From positions 123,814 through 171,685 of the forward strand of contig NZ_JAKEDT010000002.1 in the NCBI RefSeq assembly GCF_021462525.1: DNA of 47,872 nt. Direction: 5' to 3'. Under the pieces are notes generated by a model. The model was given only the letters and a program-made list of their open reading frames with translations. It searched no databases and was not told the origin of the DNA. A program made the position numbers and the translations under genes. This DNA comes from Thermus caliditerrae. Its GTDB lineage: Bacteria > Deinococcota > Deinococci > Deinococcales > Thermaceae. Numbering within the stretch: position 1 is the first letter of the stretch; each line of letters opens with the position of its first letter. Positions 1-7,262 of this stretch are shown here, one piece after another.

Positions 1-10
1 AAGGAAAACA

Positions 11-30
11 CCCCCGCCTTTTAGCGGGGG
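11..30 (-). terminator. Rho-independent terminator of rpsA
   Basis: Read on the minus strand, a GC-rich stem (CCCCCGC pairing with GCGGGGG around a short A-rich loop) is followed by TGTTTTCC. It begins about 20 bases past the rpsA stop codon, where a terminator is expected. Confidence 0.8.
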
Positions 31-49
31 TGCCATTCCAGAATCAGGG

Positions 50-1651
50 TTAGGAGGACTTTTCCTCCTCGAGGCCAAGGCTGGCCAGGAGGTCGCCGTA
101 GAGGTCGCCCAGCTTCACGCTGGTGCTGGTGGTGGGCACGGCGGAGGCGTCGTAGAGGTTGTACTCGGCCACGGCCCCGTACTCGTACTCCCGGCGCTCC
201 TCGCGGCGGCCGGAGGGCTTGCGCTTGGCGCGGGCCTCCTTGCCCTTGGGCCGACGGGGGCGCTCCTCTTCGGCCTTGGGGGGCGGAGGAGGGAGGAGGC
301 GCTTGCGGGAGAGGGAGATGCGCTGCTCCACCGGGTCGATGTTGAGGACCACCACCTCCATCTCGTCCCCCTTCTTGAAGAGGGCGGCGGGGTTTTCCAC
401 CCGCTGGTGGTCCAGCTCCGAGACGTGGACCAGGCCTTCCATGCCCGGCTCCAGCTCCACGAAGACCCCGAAGTCGGTGATGCCGGTAACCCGGCCCTTG
501 ACCACGGTGCCGGGAGGGTACTTCTCGGTGAGGAGCTGCCAGGGGTCGGGCTGGGTCTGCTTGAGGCCCAGGGAAAGGCGGCGCTCGGCGGGGTCCAGTC
601 TAAGGACCACGGCCTCCACCTCGTCGCCCTCCTTGACCACCTCGGAGGGGTGCTTGGGCCGCTTGGTCCAGGAGAGCTCGGAGATGTGGATGAGGCCCTC
701 GAGGCCAGGCTCCACCTCCACGAAGGCCCCGAACTGGGTGAGGCCCACCACCTTGCCCCGGACCCGGGTGCCCACCGGGTACTTCTCCGCCACCTGCGTC
801 CAGGGGTCGGGGATGAGGGCCTTGATGGAGAGGTTCACCCGCTCCTTGGCGGGGTCTACGGAGATGACCTGGGCCCGCACCTTCTGCCCCTTGTGGATCA
901 CCTCCTTGGGGTGGTTGAAGCGGCCCCAGGTGATCTCCGAGCGGTGGACCAGGCCGTCCACAGGGCCCAAATTGACGAAGGCCCCGAAATCGGTGACGTC
1001 CACCACGGTTCCCTCCACCACCTGGCCCGGGGTAAGGCTCTGGAAGAAGGCTTCCTTGGCCCGCTTCTGCTCCTCCTCCAAGACCGCCCGGCGGGAGAGA
1101 AGGACCCGCCCCTTCTTGCGGTGGAACTCGATGATCTTGGCCAGGATCTGCTGGCCCACGTACTCGTCCAGGTTGGGGATGCGCCGGAGGTCCAGCTGGG
1201 AGGCGGGGATGAAGGCCTGCACCCCATCCAGCTCGGCGACCACGCCGCCTTTGACCTTCTCCTTCACGGTGACGGTCACCGGCTCGCCCTTTTCATAAAG
1301 CTCCTGGATGCGGTCCCAATGCTCCGTGGCCTCCACCTTCCGGCGGGAAAGGAGGATCTGGCCCGTTTCCGGGTCCACCCGGAGCACCTGCACCCGCACC
1401 TCGTCCCCGGGCTTCAGGAGGCCCTTAAGCTCCTCCTCGGGAAGAGGCTTCTCCGTGAGCTGGTTGAAGGGGATGATGCCTTCCGTCTTCGCGCCGATGT
1501 CTACCGCCACACCTTCGGAACCCACCAAGACCACTTTGCCCGTGAGGACCTGGCCAGGGCGCACCCGCTTTTCCAGGCGGGCCTCGGTCTCCTGGAGGGC
1601 CTCCTCCATGCTGAAGGTCTTTTCTGGGGTCTGGGTCGCCTTTTCTTCCAT
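50..1651 (-). CDS. rpsA: 30S ribosomal protein S1
   Basis: This 533-residue protein is bacterial ribosomal protein S1, which binds mRNA on the small subunit and helps initiation. At least five S1/OB-fold repeats are visible. Each has the pattern G.V..(V/I)..FGAFV.(L/V)..G..GL.H.SE(L/I) and ends in a 'V..V...R.SLS.K' strand; examples lie near residues 36-105, 120-190, 205-275, 290-360 and 375-450. The tail (about 450-533) is Lys/Arg-rich and then carries a short acidic end, and is probably disordered. The reading frame stays open for another 132 codons upstream, but that stretch has no S1 similarity. The ATG at 1651 is chosen because an AGGAGGAAAG-type ribosome binding site precedes it and MEEKATQ is a normal S1 start. 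The length matches Thermus S1 (about 535 aa). It is transcribed alone, from a strong promoter to its own terminator. Confidence 0.96.
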   Translation of the reverse strand: MEEKATQTPEKTFSMEEALQETEARLEKRVRPGQVLTGKVVLVGSEGVAVDIGAKTEGIIPFNQLTEKPLPEEELKGLLKPGDEVRVQVLRVDPETGQILLSRRKVEATEHWDRIQELYEKGEPVTVTVKEKVKGGVVAELDGVQAFIPASQLDLRRIPNLDEYVGQQILAKIIEFHRKKGRVLLSRRAVLEEEQKRAKEAFFQSLTPGQVVEGTVVDVTDFGAFVNLGPVDGLVHRSEITWGRFNHPKEVIHKGQKVRAQVISVDPAKERVNLSIKALIPDPWTQVAEKYPVGTRVRGKVVGLTQFGAFVEVEPGLEGLIHISELSWTKRPKHPSEVVKEGDEVEAVVLRLDPAERRLSLGLKQTQPDPWQLLTEKYPPGTVVKGRVTGITDFGVFVELEPGMEGLVHVSELDHQRVENPAALFKKGDEMEVVVLNIDPVEQRISLSRKRLLPPPPPKAEEERPRRPKGKEARAKRKPSGRREERREYEYGAVAEYNLYDASAVPTTSTSVKLGDLYGDLLASLGLEEEKSS

Positions 1652-1783
1652 GCCGCCTCTTTCCTCCTTACGCGCCTTCTTTGAAGAAGGCGGGCGCATC
1701 TCGCGCGCGTCCACACGAAAAGGAGGGGGAGAACGCTCACTCCCCACTTCCGTGTGAACCGGCCCCGAAGGGCATACCCTTCC

Positions 1784-1812
1784 TTTATACCACGGGGGGC
1801 ATGGCTTGCCAA
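1784..1812 (-). promoter_or_regulatory. Sigma-A promoter of rpsA
   Basis: On the minus strand TTGGCA (1812-1807) and TATAAA (1789-1784) are separated by exactly 17 bases, a near-consensus housekeeping promoter. The 5' leader to the rpsA ATG would be about 125 bases, enough for the S1 autoregulation known in other bacteria; I see no specific structure that proves this. Confidence 0.75.
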
Positions 1813-1838
1813 GAGGCACCGGGCCCGGCCCGGCGGGT

Positions 1839-1844
1839 GATAAT
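1839..1844 (+). promoter_or_regulatory. -10 box of a leaderless promoter for the M20 peptidase
   Basis: GATAAT is followed by six bases (GGTCCC) and then the ATG at 1851. Transcription would start at or next to the A of the ATG, giving a leaderless message. No convincing -35 at 17 bp was found. Confidence 0.55.
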
Positions 1845-1850
1845 GGTCCC

Positions 1851-2966
1851 ATGGAAACCCTGGAATGGATGAAGGGGAAGCTGCCGGAGTTTTTGAAGGA
1901 CCTCGAGGCCTTCGTGCGCCGGGAATCCCCCTCGGGGGACCAGAGGGCCCTGGAGGAGGCCGCCGCCTTCTTGGAGGAGGCCTTCGGGCCCCTTAAGGGG
2001 AGGCTCTCCCGCAAGAACACCCCCCTGGGCCCCGTCCTCCTCCTCAAGCGGGAAGGCCGCGGGGAGCCGGTTCTGGTCCTCTGCCACTACGACACCGTCC
2101 ACCCCAAGGGAAGCTTTCCGGAAGCCTTCCGTCTGGAGCGGGACCGCGCCGTGGGCCCCGGGGTCTACGACATGAAGGGGGGCATCCTTGCCCTCCTCTA
2201 CGCCCTGCGCCACGCCGAAGCCACGGGAAGGGAGCTTCCCGCCCTGGAGGTGCTCTTCACCCCCGACGAGGAGGTGGGCTCCAAGGAGAGCCGCCCCCTC
2301 ATCGAGGCCGCGGCCAAGAAGGCCCGAGCTGCCTTGGTCCTCGAGCCCCCCACCGCGGAAGGGGACCTGAAGGTGGCGCGCAAGGGGGTGGGGCTTTACC
2401 GGCTGAAGGCCATGGGCAAAGCCGCCCACCAGGGGGTGGAGCCGGAAAAGGGGGTGAACGCCATCCTGGAGCTCGCCCACCAGATCGTCCGCGTGGTGGG
2501 GTTGCAAGACCCCGCCAGGGGCACCACCCTCGGCCCCAACGTCCTGCGGGGGGGCACGGTGAGCAACGTGGTGGCGGAGGAGGCCTGGGTGGAGATCGAC
2601 CTGCGGGCTTGGACCCTAGAGGAGGCCCGGCGGGTGGAGGAGGGGCTCAAATCCCTGAGCCCTGTCCTCCCTGGGGCCCGGCTGGAGCTTTCCGGGAGGC
2701 TCAACCGCCCCCCCATGGAGCCCACCCCAGAAAGCCTGGCCCTTTTTGAAAAGGCCCGGGCCATCGGGGAGACCTTGGGCCTCTCCTTGCGCCCGGGGCG
2801 GGTGGGCGGGGGGTCGGACGGCAACTTCACCGCCGCCTTGGGCGTGCCCACCCTGGACGGCCTGGGGCTTTACGGTGGGGACGCCCACCAGCGCACGGAG
2901 TACGTGGTGGTTTCGGAGATCCCGCGCCGCGCGGCCCTCTTGGCCGAGCTCCTCTACGCCCTATGA
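1851..2966 (+). CDS. M20 family metallopeptidase, carboxypeptidase G2-like
   Basis: This 371-residue cytoplasmic zinc peptidase is of the ArgE/DapE/CPG2 type. Metal ligands are visible in order: the His and Asp of VLCHYDTVHP (about residue 76), the Asp of GPGVYDMKGG (about 105), the Glu pair of FTPDEEVGS (about 140), a later Asp/Glu (about 167), and the C-terminal His of YGGDAHQRTEYV (about 348). The dimerisation insert (about 185-290) begins with RKGVGLYRLKAMGKAAHQG. The family removes C-terminal glutamate from folates or cleaves similar N-acyl amino acids; the substrate is not determined here. An in-frame start lies 45 bases upstream, but ATG 1851 fits the family and the leaderless -10 box. 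The stop overlaps the next gene by 4 bases (ATGA), so the two are translationally coupled. Confidence 0.85.
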   Translation: METLEWMKGKLPEFLKDLEAFVRRESPSGDQRALEEAAAFLEEAFGPLKGRLSRKNTPLGPVLLLKREGRGEPVLVLCHYDTVHPKGSFPEAFRLERDRAVGPGVYDMKGGILALLYALRHAEATGRELPALEVLFTPDEEVGSKESRPLIEAAAKKARAALVLEPPTAEGDLKVARKGVGLYRLKAMGKAAHQGVEPEKGVNAILELAHQIVRVVGLQDPARGTTLGPNVLRGGTVSNVVAEEAWVEIDLRAWTLEEARRVEEGLKSLSPVLPGARLELSGRLNRPPMEPTPESLALFEKARAIGETLGLSLRPGRVGGGSDGNFTAALGVPTLDGLGLYGGDAHQRTEYVVVSEIPRRAALLAELLYAL

Positions 2967-3439
2967 GCCTTTCCCCTTCCGCGGCCAAGGTGCAGAAGGC
3001 GTTGGAAGCGCGGGGCTTTGGGCACCTCAGGGTAGAGGAGCTTCCCACCCCCACCCGCACTGCCCAGGAGGCCGCGGAGGCCGTGGGGGCCGAGGTGGGG
3101 CAGATCGTGAAGAGCCTGGTCTTCGTGGGGGAAAGGGGGGCTTACCTTTTCCTAGTGAGCGGGAAGAACCGCCTGGACCTGAGGAAGGCCGAGGCCCTGG
3201 TGGGTGAACCCCTGCGCCAGGCCACCCCGGAGGAGGTGCGGGCCCTCACGGGGTTCGCCATCGGCGGGGTGCCGCCGGTGGGCCACAAGGTTGCCCTCCC
3301 CGCTTTCCTGGACCAGGACCTCTTGGCCTACCGGCAGGTGTGGGGGGCAGGGGGAACCCCCAAGGCCCTTTTTGCCCTGACCCCGAAGGAGCTCCTGGCC
3401 CTCACCCATGCCCATGTGGCAGACCTAAAGGAGGCTTAG
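2963..3439 (+). CDS. YbaK/EbsC (ProX-like) aminoacyl-tRNA deacylase
   Basis: This 158-residue protein has the YbaK/ProX fold, which hydrolyses mischarged Cys- or Ala-tRNA in trans. The N-terminal 'VEELPTPTRTAQEAAEAVG' helix region, the 'GQIVKSLVFVG' segment containing the family's conserved lysine, and the 'AIGGVPPVGHK' loop (about 100-110) are all typical. A signature GT.R.TPA-like end is replaced by 'WGAGGTPKALFAL'. Its size is that of a stand-alone deacylase, not the editing domain of ProRS. It starts in the ATGA overlap with the peptidase gene. Exact tRNA specificity cannot be read from the sequence. Confidence 0.85.
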   Translation: MSLSPSAAKVQKALEARGFGHLRVEELPTPTRTAQEAAEAVGAEVGQIVKSLVFVGERGAYLFLVSGKNRLDLRKAEALVGEPLRQATPEEVRALTGFAIGGVPPVGHKVALPAFLDQDLLAYRQVWGAGGTPKALFALTPKELLALTHAHVADLKEA

Positions 3440-3440
3440 G

Positions 3441-3719
3441 GTGTGGCCCTTCCGCAAAGACCCCCATGTGAAGCCTGAAGGCCCTCTGGCCTTCCGGGTG
3501 CGGGTGCGCACCAAAAGCGGCGAGGTGGTGGAGTTAAGGCTCTCCAAGAGCCTGGAGATCAGCCCCACCGAGGAGGGCTACTACGTGCGCAAGGAGATCG
3601 TGGCCCCGAAGAGCCTGGACCGGGCGGTGCTGGAAATCTGGTTTGACCGCCGCTACCGCCCGGTGCGCAAAAGCCTTGAGGGGGGAGAGCTTATCCCTAT
3701 TCGGGAGTGGAGCGGCTAG
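3441..3719 (+). CDS. Conserved hypothetical protein, 92 aa
   Basis: This small soluble protein starts at a GTG just one base after the preceding stop. It has no signal peptide or membrane segment. The visible pattern is a beta-rich fold: 'LAFRVRVRTKSGEVVELRLSKS' resembles two antiparallel strands, followed by 'YYVRKEIVAPKSLDRAVLEIWFDRRYRPV'. No catalytic motif was recognised. Very tight packing with the deacylase gene suggests co-transcription. Its TAG stop codon lies inside the -10 box of the next gene. Confidence 0.7.
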   Translation: MWPFRKDPHVKPEGPLAFRVRVRTKSGEVVELRLSKSLEISPTEEGYYVRKEIVAPKSLDRAVLEIWFDRRYRPVRKSLEGGELIPIREWSG

Positions 3720-3722
3720 AAT
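3717..3722 (+). promoter_or_regulatory. -10 box of an internal leaderless promoter
   Basis: TAGAAT overlaps the upstream gene's TAG stop and is followed by AAAGCC and the ATG at 3729, the same 6-base spacing seen at many starts in this window. Confidence 0.55.
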
Positions 3723-3728
3723 AAAGCC

Positions 3729-4013
3729 ATGGAAAAGGTTCTTCTGCTTCTGGGCCTCTTGGTCATGGTCTACAACGTCTTCTACGGCCTCCGGCTGAAG
3801 CGGGCCATCCCCGGCGGGGTCATGGGGGAGAGGGGCGGGCAGATGCTGGGGCTCATTGCCTTCTTCGCCCTGGCCTACCTGGTGGTGCTCCTCCTCACCT
3901 GGAGCGAGCCCTCTAGCCTCCTCCTCCTGCTCCTCTCCCTCATCCTCCTGCTGGGAGCGGTCTTCGTCTACATGGTGCTCCGCCTGGTGGACGCCATCGT
4001 GGCCTCCTTGTAG
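3729..4013 (+). CDS. Small integral membrane protein, 94 aa
   Basis: Three hydrophobic segments are visible: residues 2-20 (VLLLLGLLVMVYNVFYGLRL), about 40-59 (LGLIAFFALAYLVVLLL), and about 64-88 (a long Leu-rich helix ending VYMVLRLVDAI). A short basic loop (RLKRAIPGG) follows the first helix. No family was recognised. It lies two bases before the next ORF and probably shares a transcript with it. It could be an accessory membrane subunit; no function can be assigned. Confidence 0.65.
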   Translation: MEKVLLLLGLLVMVYNVFYGLRLKRAIPGGVMGERGGQMLGLIAFFALAYLVVLLLTWSEPSSLLLLLLSLILLLGAVFVYMVLRLVDAIVASL

Positions 4014-4015
4014 CC

Positions 4016-4414
4016 ATGGTCTTCCGCCGCAACCCCAACCCCCCCGAGGCCGACTGGAAGCCCTCCCCCGAGGAGTGGCGGGTCTACACCCTCTGCGACG
4101 GGCGGCGCACCGAGGAGGAGGTGGTGCGGGAAAGCGGCCTGGGGGAGGAGGCCTACCTGGTCCTGGCCACCCTCCTCAAGCGGGGCCTTATCCTGCCGGT
4201 GGAAGGGCCTAAGGAGCTCTGCCGTAAGCTCACCGATCTCCTGAAGCAACGTTTGGGCCCCAAGGCGGAGCCCTTCGTGCGACGCCTGGAGGGGTGCGAA
4301 AGCCGGGAGAGCCTCGAGGAGGAAGCCCTGAGGGTGGCCCTCAAGGTGAAGCTCACCTTGGACCGCAAGGCCGGGGAAGAGCTGGAAAAAACCATACGGG
4401 AACTCTTCCGCTGA
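4016..4414 (+). CDS. Hypothetical protein with a winged-helix-like segment
   Basis: The protein has 132 residues and starts at the ATG immediately after the preceding stop. Residues about 18-60 (WRVYTLCDGRRTEEEVVRESGL, then helices and a 'LLKRGLI' turn) look like the small winged-helix module often found beside DUF4388-type regulators. The rest is helical and charged (about 60-132), with a possible amphipathic C-terminal helix. There are no membrane segments. Function is unknown. A DUF4388 gene sits nearby on the other strand, which may be coincidence. Confidence 0.6.
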   Translation: MVFRRNPNPPEADWKPSPEEWRVYTLCDGRRTEEEVVRESGLGEEAYLVLATLLKRGLILPVEGPKELCRKLTDLLKQRLGPKAEPFVRRLEGCESRESLEEEALRVALKVKLTLDRKAGEELEKTIRELFR

Positions 4415-4450
4415 AGGCCCCACCGGGCGCCCAGGGGTAGGCCCTTGGGC

Positions 4451-5806
4451 TCAGCGGGGCGGTATCCAGGGCTCCCCCCGGAAGAAGCCGTAGACCAGGC
4501 GGGCCACCACCGGCCCCAGGAGGACCAGCCCCAGGAGGTTGGGGATGGCCATGAGGCCGTTTAGGGTGTCGGAGATGGCCAAGAAGGCCTCGAGGCCCCC
4601 TAAAGGCCCCACCAGGGCCAAGACGGCAAAGGTAAGGCGGTAGGGCCAGCGGATCCCCTCCCCAAAGAGGAAGGCCGCGGCCTCCTCCCCATAAAAGCCC
4701 CAGGAAACCATGGTCCCCAGGGCAAAGACCGCCACGGTAAGGGCCAGGACCAGCCCGCCCAAGGGGTGGGCCTGGAAGAGGGCCTGCGCGGCCTCGGCCG
4801 CGCTCCCCCCCTGCCGCCAAAGCCCCGAGGCGATGAAGGTGAGGGCGGTGAGGCTCGTGACCAGGAAGCTCACGAACATCTCTGTAACGCCCCAGAAGCC
4901 CTGGCGCACGGGGTGGTCCACCTGGGCCTGGGCATGGGCGATGGGGGCCGAACCCAAGCCCGCCTCGTTGGCGAAGATGCCCCGGCCAAGCCCGGCGTTG
5001 ATGGCGGCAAAGAGGCTAAAACCCGCCGCCCCGCCCAAGGCCGCCTCGGGGCTGAAGGCCGCCTGGAAGACCAAGGCTAAGGCCTCGGGGATCTTCCCCC
5101 CGTAGCGCACCAGCAGGGGAACCACCGCCACCAGGAAGAGGAGGAGCTTCAGGGGCACCACCACCTGGGCGAAGCGGGCCACCCGCACAATGCCCCCGCC
5201 CAGCACCACCCCCACCAGGAGGGCCAGGAAAAGGCCCACCAGGGCCGGGGGGGCTCCCAAGGGCGCCAAGGCCCCACCCACCGCCCCCGCCTGGGAGAGG
5301 TTGCCGATGCCGAAGGCGGCCACGGCCGCGGAGAAGGCGAAGAAGTAGGCCAGAAAACGGAGCCTGGGGAGACCTCGGTAGAGGTAGTACATGGGCCCGC
5401 CGGAAACCGAGCCGTCGGCAAAGCGGCGGCGGAGGTGCACCGCCAAGGTAGCCTCGGCGAACTTGGTGCCGGTGCCGAAGAAGTAGCCGAGCCACATCCA
5501 GAAAACCGCCCCTGGGCCCCCCACCAGCACCGCCGCCAGCATGCCCAGGAGGTGGCCGGTGCCCACGGTGGCGGAGAGGGCCACCATGGTGGCCTGGAAG
5601 GGAGTGATCTGCCCGCCGAAGCCAAAGGCCCGCTCGCGGATGGCCCCCAGGGTTTCGCTGAAGGAAACCCGCATCATCCGCAAGGGGGCGCTGAACCAGC
5701 GGATCTGGAAAATCACCAGATAGGCCCCCACCAGGAGGAAGACCAGCTTCATGGGAAAGCCGTATACGATCCGGTTCAAAGCGTCGTTTAGGGCAAGGAT
5801 GTCCAT
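4451..5806 (-). CDS. Alanine/glycine:cation symporter family protein (AGCS)
   Basis: This 451-residue membrane protein imports alanine or glycine with Na+. Signature segments include 'ITPFQATMVALSATVGTGHL' (about 68-88, the conserved N-terminal AGCS motif), 'GPGAVFWMWLGYFFGTGTKF' (about 98-118), the GGPMYYL motif (about 139), and 'GRGIFANEAGLGSAPIAHA' (about 274-293), which matches the family's conserved loop. About 11 hydrophobic segments are seen. It starts two bases after the DUF4388 stop with a GGAGGTG ribosome binding site 8 bases before the ATG, so it is the second gene of a two-gene unit. Ion and amino acid preference are inferred from family only. Confidence 0.93.
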   Translation of the reverse strand: MDILALNDALNRIVYGFPMKLVFLLVGAYLVIFQIRWFSAPLRMMRVSFSETLGAIRERAFGFGGQITPFQATMVALSATVGTGHLLGMLAAVLVGGPGAVFWMWLGYFFGTGTKFAEATLAVHLRRRFADGSVSGGPMYYLYRGLPRLRFLAYFFAFSAAVAAFGIGNLSQAGAVGGALAPLGAPPALVGLFLALLVGVVLGGGIVRVARFAQVVVPLKLLLFLVAVVPLLVRYGGKIPEALALVFQAAFSPEAALGGAAGFSLFAAINAGLGRGIFANEAGLGSAPIAHAQAQVDHPVRQGFWGVTEMFVSFLVTSLTALTFIASGLWRQGGSAAEAAQALFQAHPLGGLVLALTVAVFALGTMVSWGFYGEEAAAFLFGEGIRWPYRLTFAVLALVGPLGGLEAFLAISDTLNGLMAIPNLLGLVLLGPVVARLVYGFFRGEPWIPPR

Positions 5807-5808
5807 GG

Positions 5809-6612
5809 CTACACCTCCGGCACCACCTCCACCTTATCCCCCCGCCTGAGGCGCAGGCGCTTGAGGTCCTCCTCCAAAAGCCCAAGCCGCCCCGGGATGT
5901 TGGGCCGGGGGCGCACTTCCATCACCACCCCAGGGGGCTTCAGGCGCAGCCGGAAGCCGTGGCGGATGGCCCGAGCCCATTCCGCATAGAGGGCCTCGTC
6001 CACGTAGGCCACCCCGGAGCCCGGCCCGTAGATGGGGAGGACCAGGAGGGAAACGGGCGGCACCTCCACCAAGGGCACGGCCTCGAGGACGCCCATTTGC
6101 AAAAGGGTGTGCAGGATCCGCGCCAGGCGCAAGACCCCGGGGGCCAGAAGCACCTCGGCGATGCGCTTCCCCTCCACCTGGGCCAGCACCCGGAGGGCCT
6201 CCGGGCCAAGCTCCACCTCCTTCCCCCCGGTAGGCAAGCGCAGCACATAACCCCAGTCCGAAGGCAGGGAAAGGGCCTGCCACGCGGCCTGAGCCTCCGC
6301 CAGGCGGGCGGGTACGGCAAGCCCCCCCAGCAGGGTCGTGTGCGGGGGGAGGACCTCGGCCTCAAAGGCGAAGGGGGCCCGCTTGAGCCCCGCCAGGAGG
6401 TCCAAAGCCTCCTCCCCTTCCAAGGAGCGCTCCCCCGACTGCACCCGGGCGTGGGCCACCTGGCCGCCCCGCAGGTAAACCTCCCCTTCCAGGTGGGGGG
6501 AACGGATGCGGAGCCGCCCGGTGCGGCCAGCCCCCATGAGGGCGCCCACCAAGGCCGGGAAAGGGAACTCCGCAAGGTTGCCCTCAAGGTGTCCCGACGG
6601 CTGCCCCAGCAT
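5809..6612 (-). CDS. DUF4388 domain-containing protein
   Basis: The N-terminal part (about residues 7-105) is a DUF4388 domain. 'GNLAEFPFPALVGALMGAGR' is followed by 'TGRLRIRSPHLEGEVYLRGGQVAHA', the typical strand-turn 'G.V.f..G.lvhA'. The middle resembles a winged-helix module (about 150-185). The C-terminal part (about 190-267) contains 'YGPGSGVAYVDEALYAEWA' and a basic strand-rich end. Such proteins occur next to Mgl/GTPase and gliding systems, but no partner is seen here. The start is set at ATG 6612, which has a GGGGGGA ribosome binding site. Longer in-frame starts would overlap the divergent hydrolase gene. It is upstream of, and probably co-transcribed with, the symporter gene. Confidence 0.7.
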   Translation of the reverse strand: MLGQPSGHLEGNLAEFPFPALVGALMGAGRTGRLRIRSPHLEGEVYLRGGQVAHARVQSGERSLEGEEALDLLAGLKRAPFAFEAEVLPPHTTLLGGLAVPARLAEAQAAWQALSLPSDWGYVLRLPTGGKEVELGPEALRVLAQVEGKRIAEVLLAPGVLRLARILHTLLQMGVLEAVPLVEVPPVSLLVLPIYGPGSGVAYVDEALYAEWARAIRHGFRLRLKPPGVVMEVRPRPNIPGRLGLLEEDLKRLRLRRGDKVEVVPEV

Positions 6613-6667
6613 TCCCCCCCGTTTTACCACGCCGCCTTCCAAGCGTCCAGGCAGGGTATTCTTAGGC

Positions 6668-7252
6668 ATGAACCTGCTTCTCCTGCACGGCTTTACCTCC
6701 CATTCCCTCCTCGCCCTGGGCCCCCTGCCCGAGGTGCTGAGGATGGCTGGATTTGGGGTGATCCAGCCCGCCCTCCCTGGGCACGGCACCCACCCGGAAG
6801 ACCTCCCCAAGGTGCGCTGGCAGGACTGGCTGAAAGCGGCCCAGGACGCCTACCCAAAGCTCCCCGAACCCAAAGGGGTAGTAGGGCTTTCCATGGGCGC
6901 CCTCCTGGCCCTCATGCGGCGCACACCAGAGGTTCTTCCCCGCGTGCAGGCCCCTGCCTTGGTGGTGGAGGCGGGGCGGGACCGGGTGGTGGCCCCTGCC
7001 GGGGTCCGGGGCCATTTCGCCATCCTAAGTACCCCGTCGTGGCTTGCGCCACGATGGGGGCCCCAAAAAAACCATGAGCGCACCACCTTGGCTTTGGCCG
7101 ATGGGGCAACCTTTGCGTACAGACGCTTAGGAAGCCCCCGCAAGGAGTACCTGGTCTTCCCGAAGAGCGGCCACGACCTCCTCCTGGACCGGGAACAGGT
7201 AGCCCAGGCGGCACGGGACCAGCTTCTTGCTAATAGTAATCACTTGCAATAG
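6668..7252 (+). CDS. Alpha/beta hydrolase, remodelled: 36-codon repeat insertion and missing lid
   Basis: The first 80 residues are those of a serine esterase: LLLLHGFTSH with the oxyanion HG, then PGHGT, then the nucleophile elbow GLSMG (Ser75). The Asp (EAGRDRVV, Asp105) and His (KSGHD, His169) of the triad are also present. Two things are unusual. Only about 30 residues separate Ser75 and Asp105, so the usual lid of roughly 50-70 residues is missing. Between Asp and His, residues about 119-154 are encoded by a 108-bp dispersed repeat that keeps the frame. The protein may be inactive or a decaying gene, although the frame is open throughout. It starts at ATG 6668 on the strand opposite the DUF4388 gene and ends 10 bases before the ZIP gene. 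Function should be treated as uncertain. Confidence 0.65.
   Translation: MNLLLLHGFTSHSLLALGPLPEVLRMAGFGVIQPALPGHGTHPEDLPKVRWQDWLKAAQDAYPKLPEPKGVVGLSMGALLALMRRTPEVLPRVQAPALVVEAGRDRVVAPAGVRGHFAILSTPSWLAPRWGPQKNHERTTLALADGATFAYRRLGSPRKEYLVFPKSGHDLLLDREQVAQAARDQLLANSNHLQ
7024..7131 (+). repeat. Dispersed palindromic element, copy A (in frame within hydrolase)
   Basis: The 108-bp element is bounded by CCTAAG and CTTAGG. A strong hairpin (arms 7032-7042 and 7049-7059, loop CTTGCG) is followed by GGCCCC and an A-tract. The 3' part reads TTGGCCGATGGGGCAACC-like sequence shared with copies C and E. Its length is exactly 36 codons and it has no stop in the host frame. Confidence 0.8.
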
Positions 7253-7255
7253 AAT
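7227..7255 (+). promoter_or_regulatory. Promoter of the ZIP transporter gene, with possible operator
   Basis: TTGCTA (7227-7232) and TAGAAT (7250-7255) are 17 bp apart, with 7 bases from the -10 box to ATG 7263. The spacer is unusually AT-rich for this genome, and the region begins TTGC and ends GCAA, an imperfect dyad. It could bind a metal-responsive repressor; that part is inference. Confidence 0.6.
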
Positions 7256-7262
7256 GGAAGCC

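Noticed and set aside
407-1684. A 425-codon open frame on the plus strand across rpsA
   Set aside because: It is the antisense shadow of a well-supported S1 gene. High GC at third positions leaves long open antisense frames throughout this window.
1652-2047. N-terminal extension of rpsA (132 codons)
   Set aside because: It has no S1 similarity, overlaps the promoter and the divergent peptidase gene, and lacks a ribosome binding site. ATG 1651 has one.
4415-4450. Terminator between the 132-aa gene and the symporter gene
   Set aside because: A short imperfect GCCCAGGG/CCTTGGGC hairpin exists, but it has mismatches and no T-tract, so it was not called.
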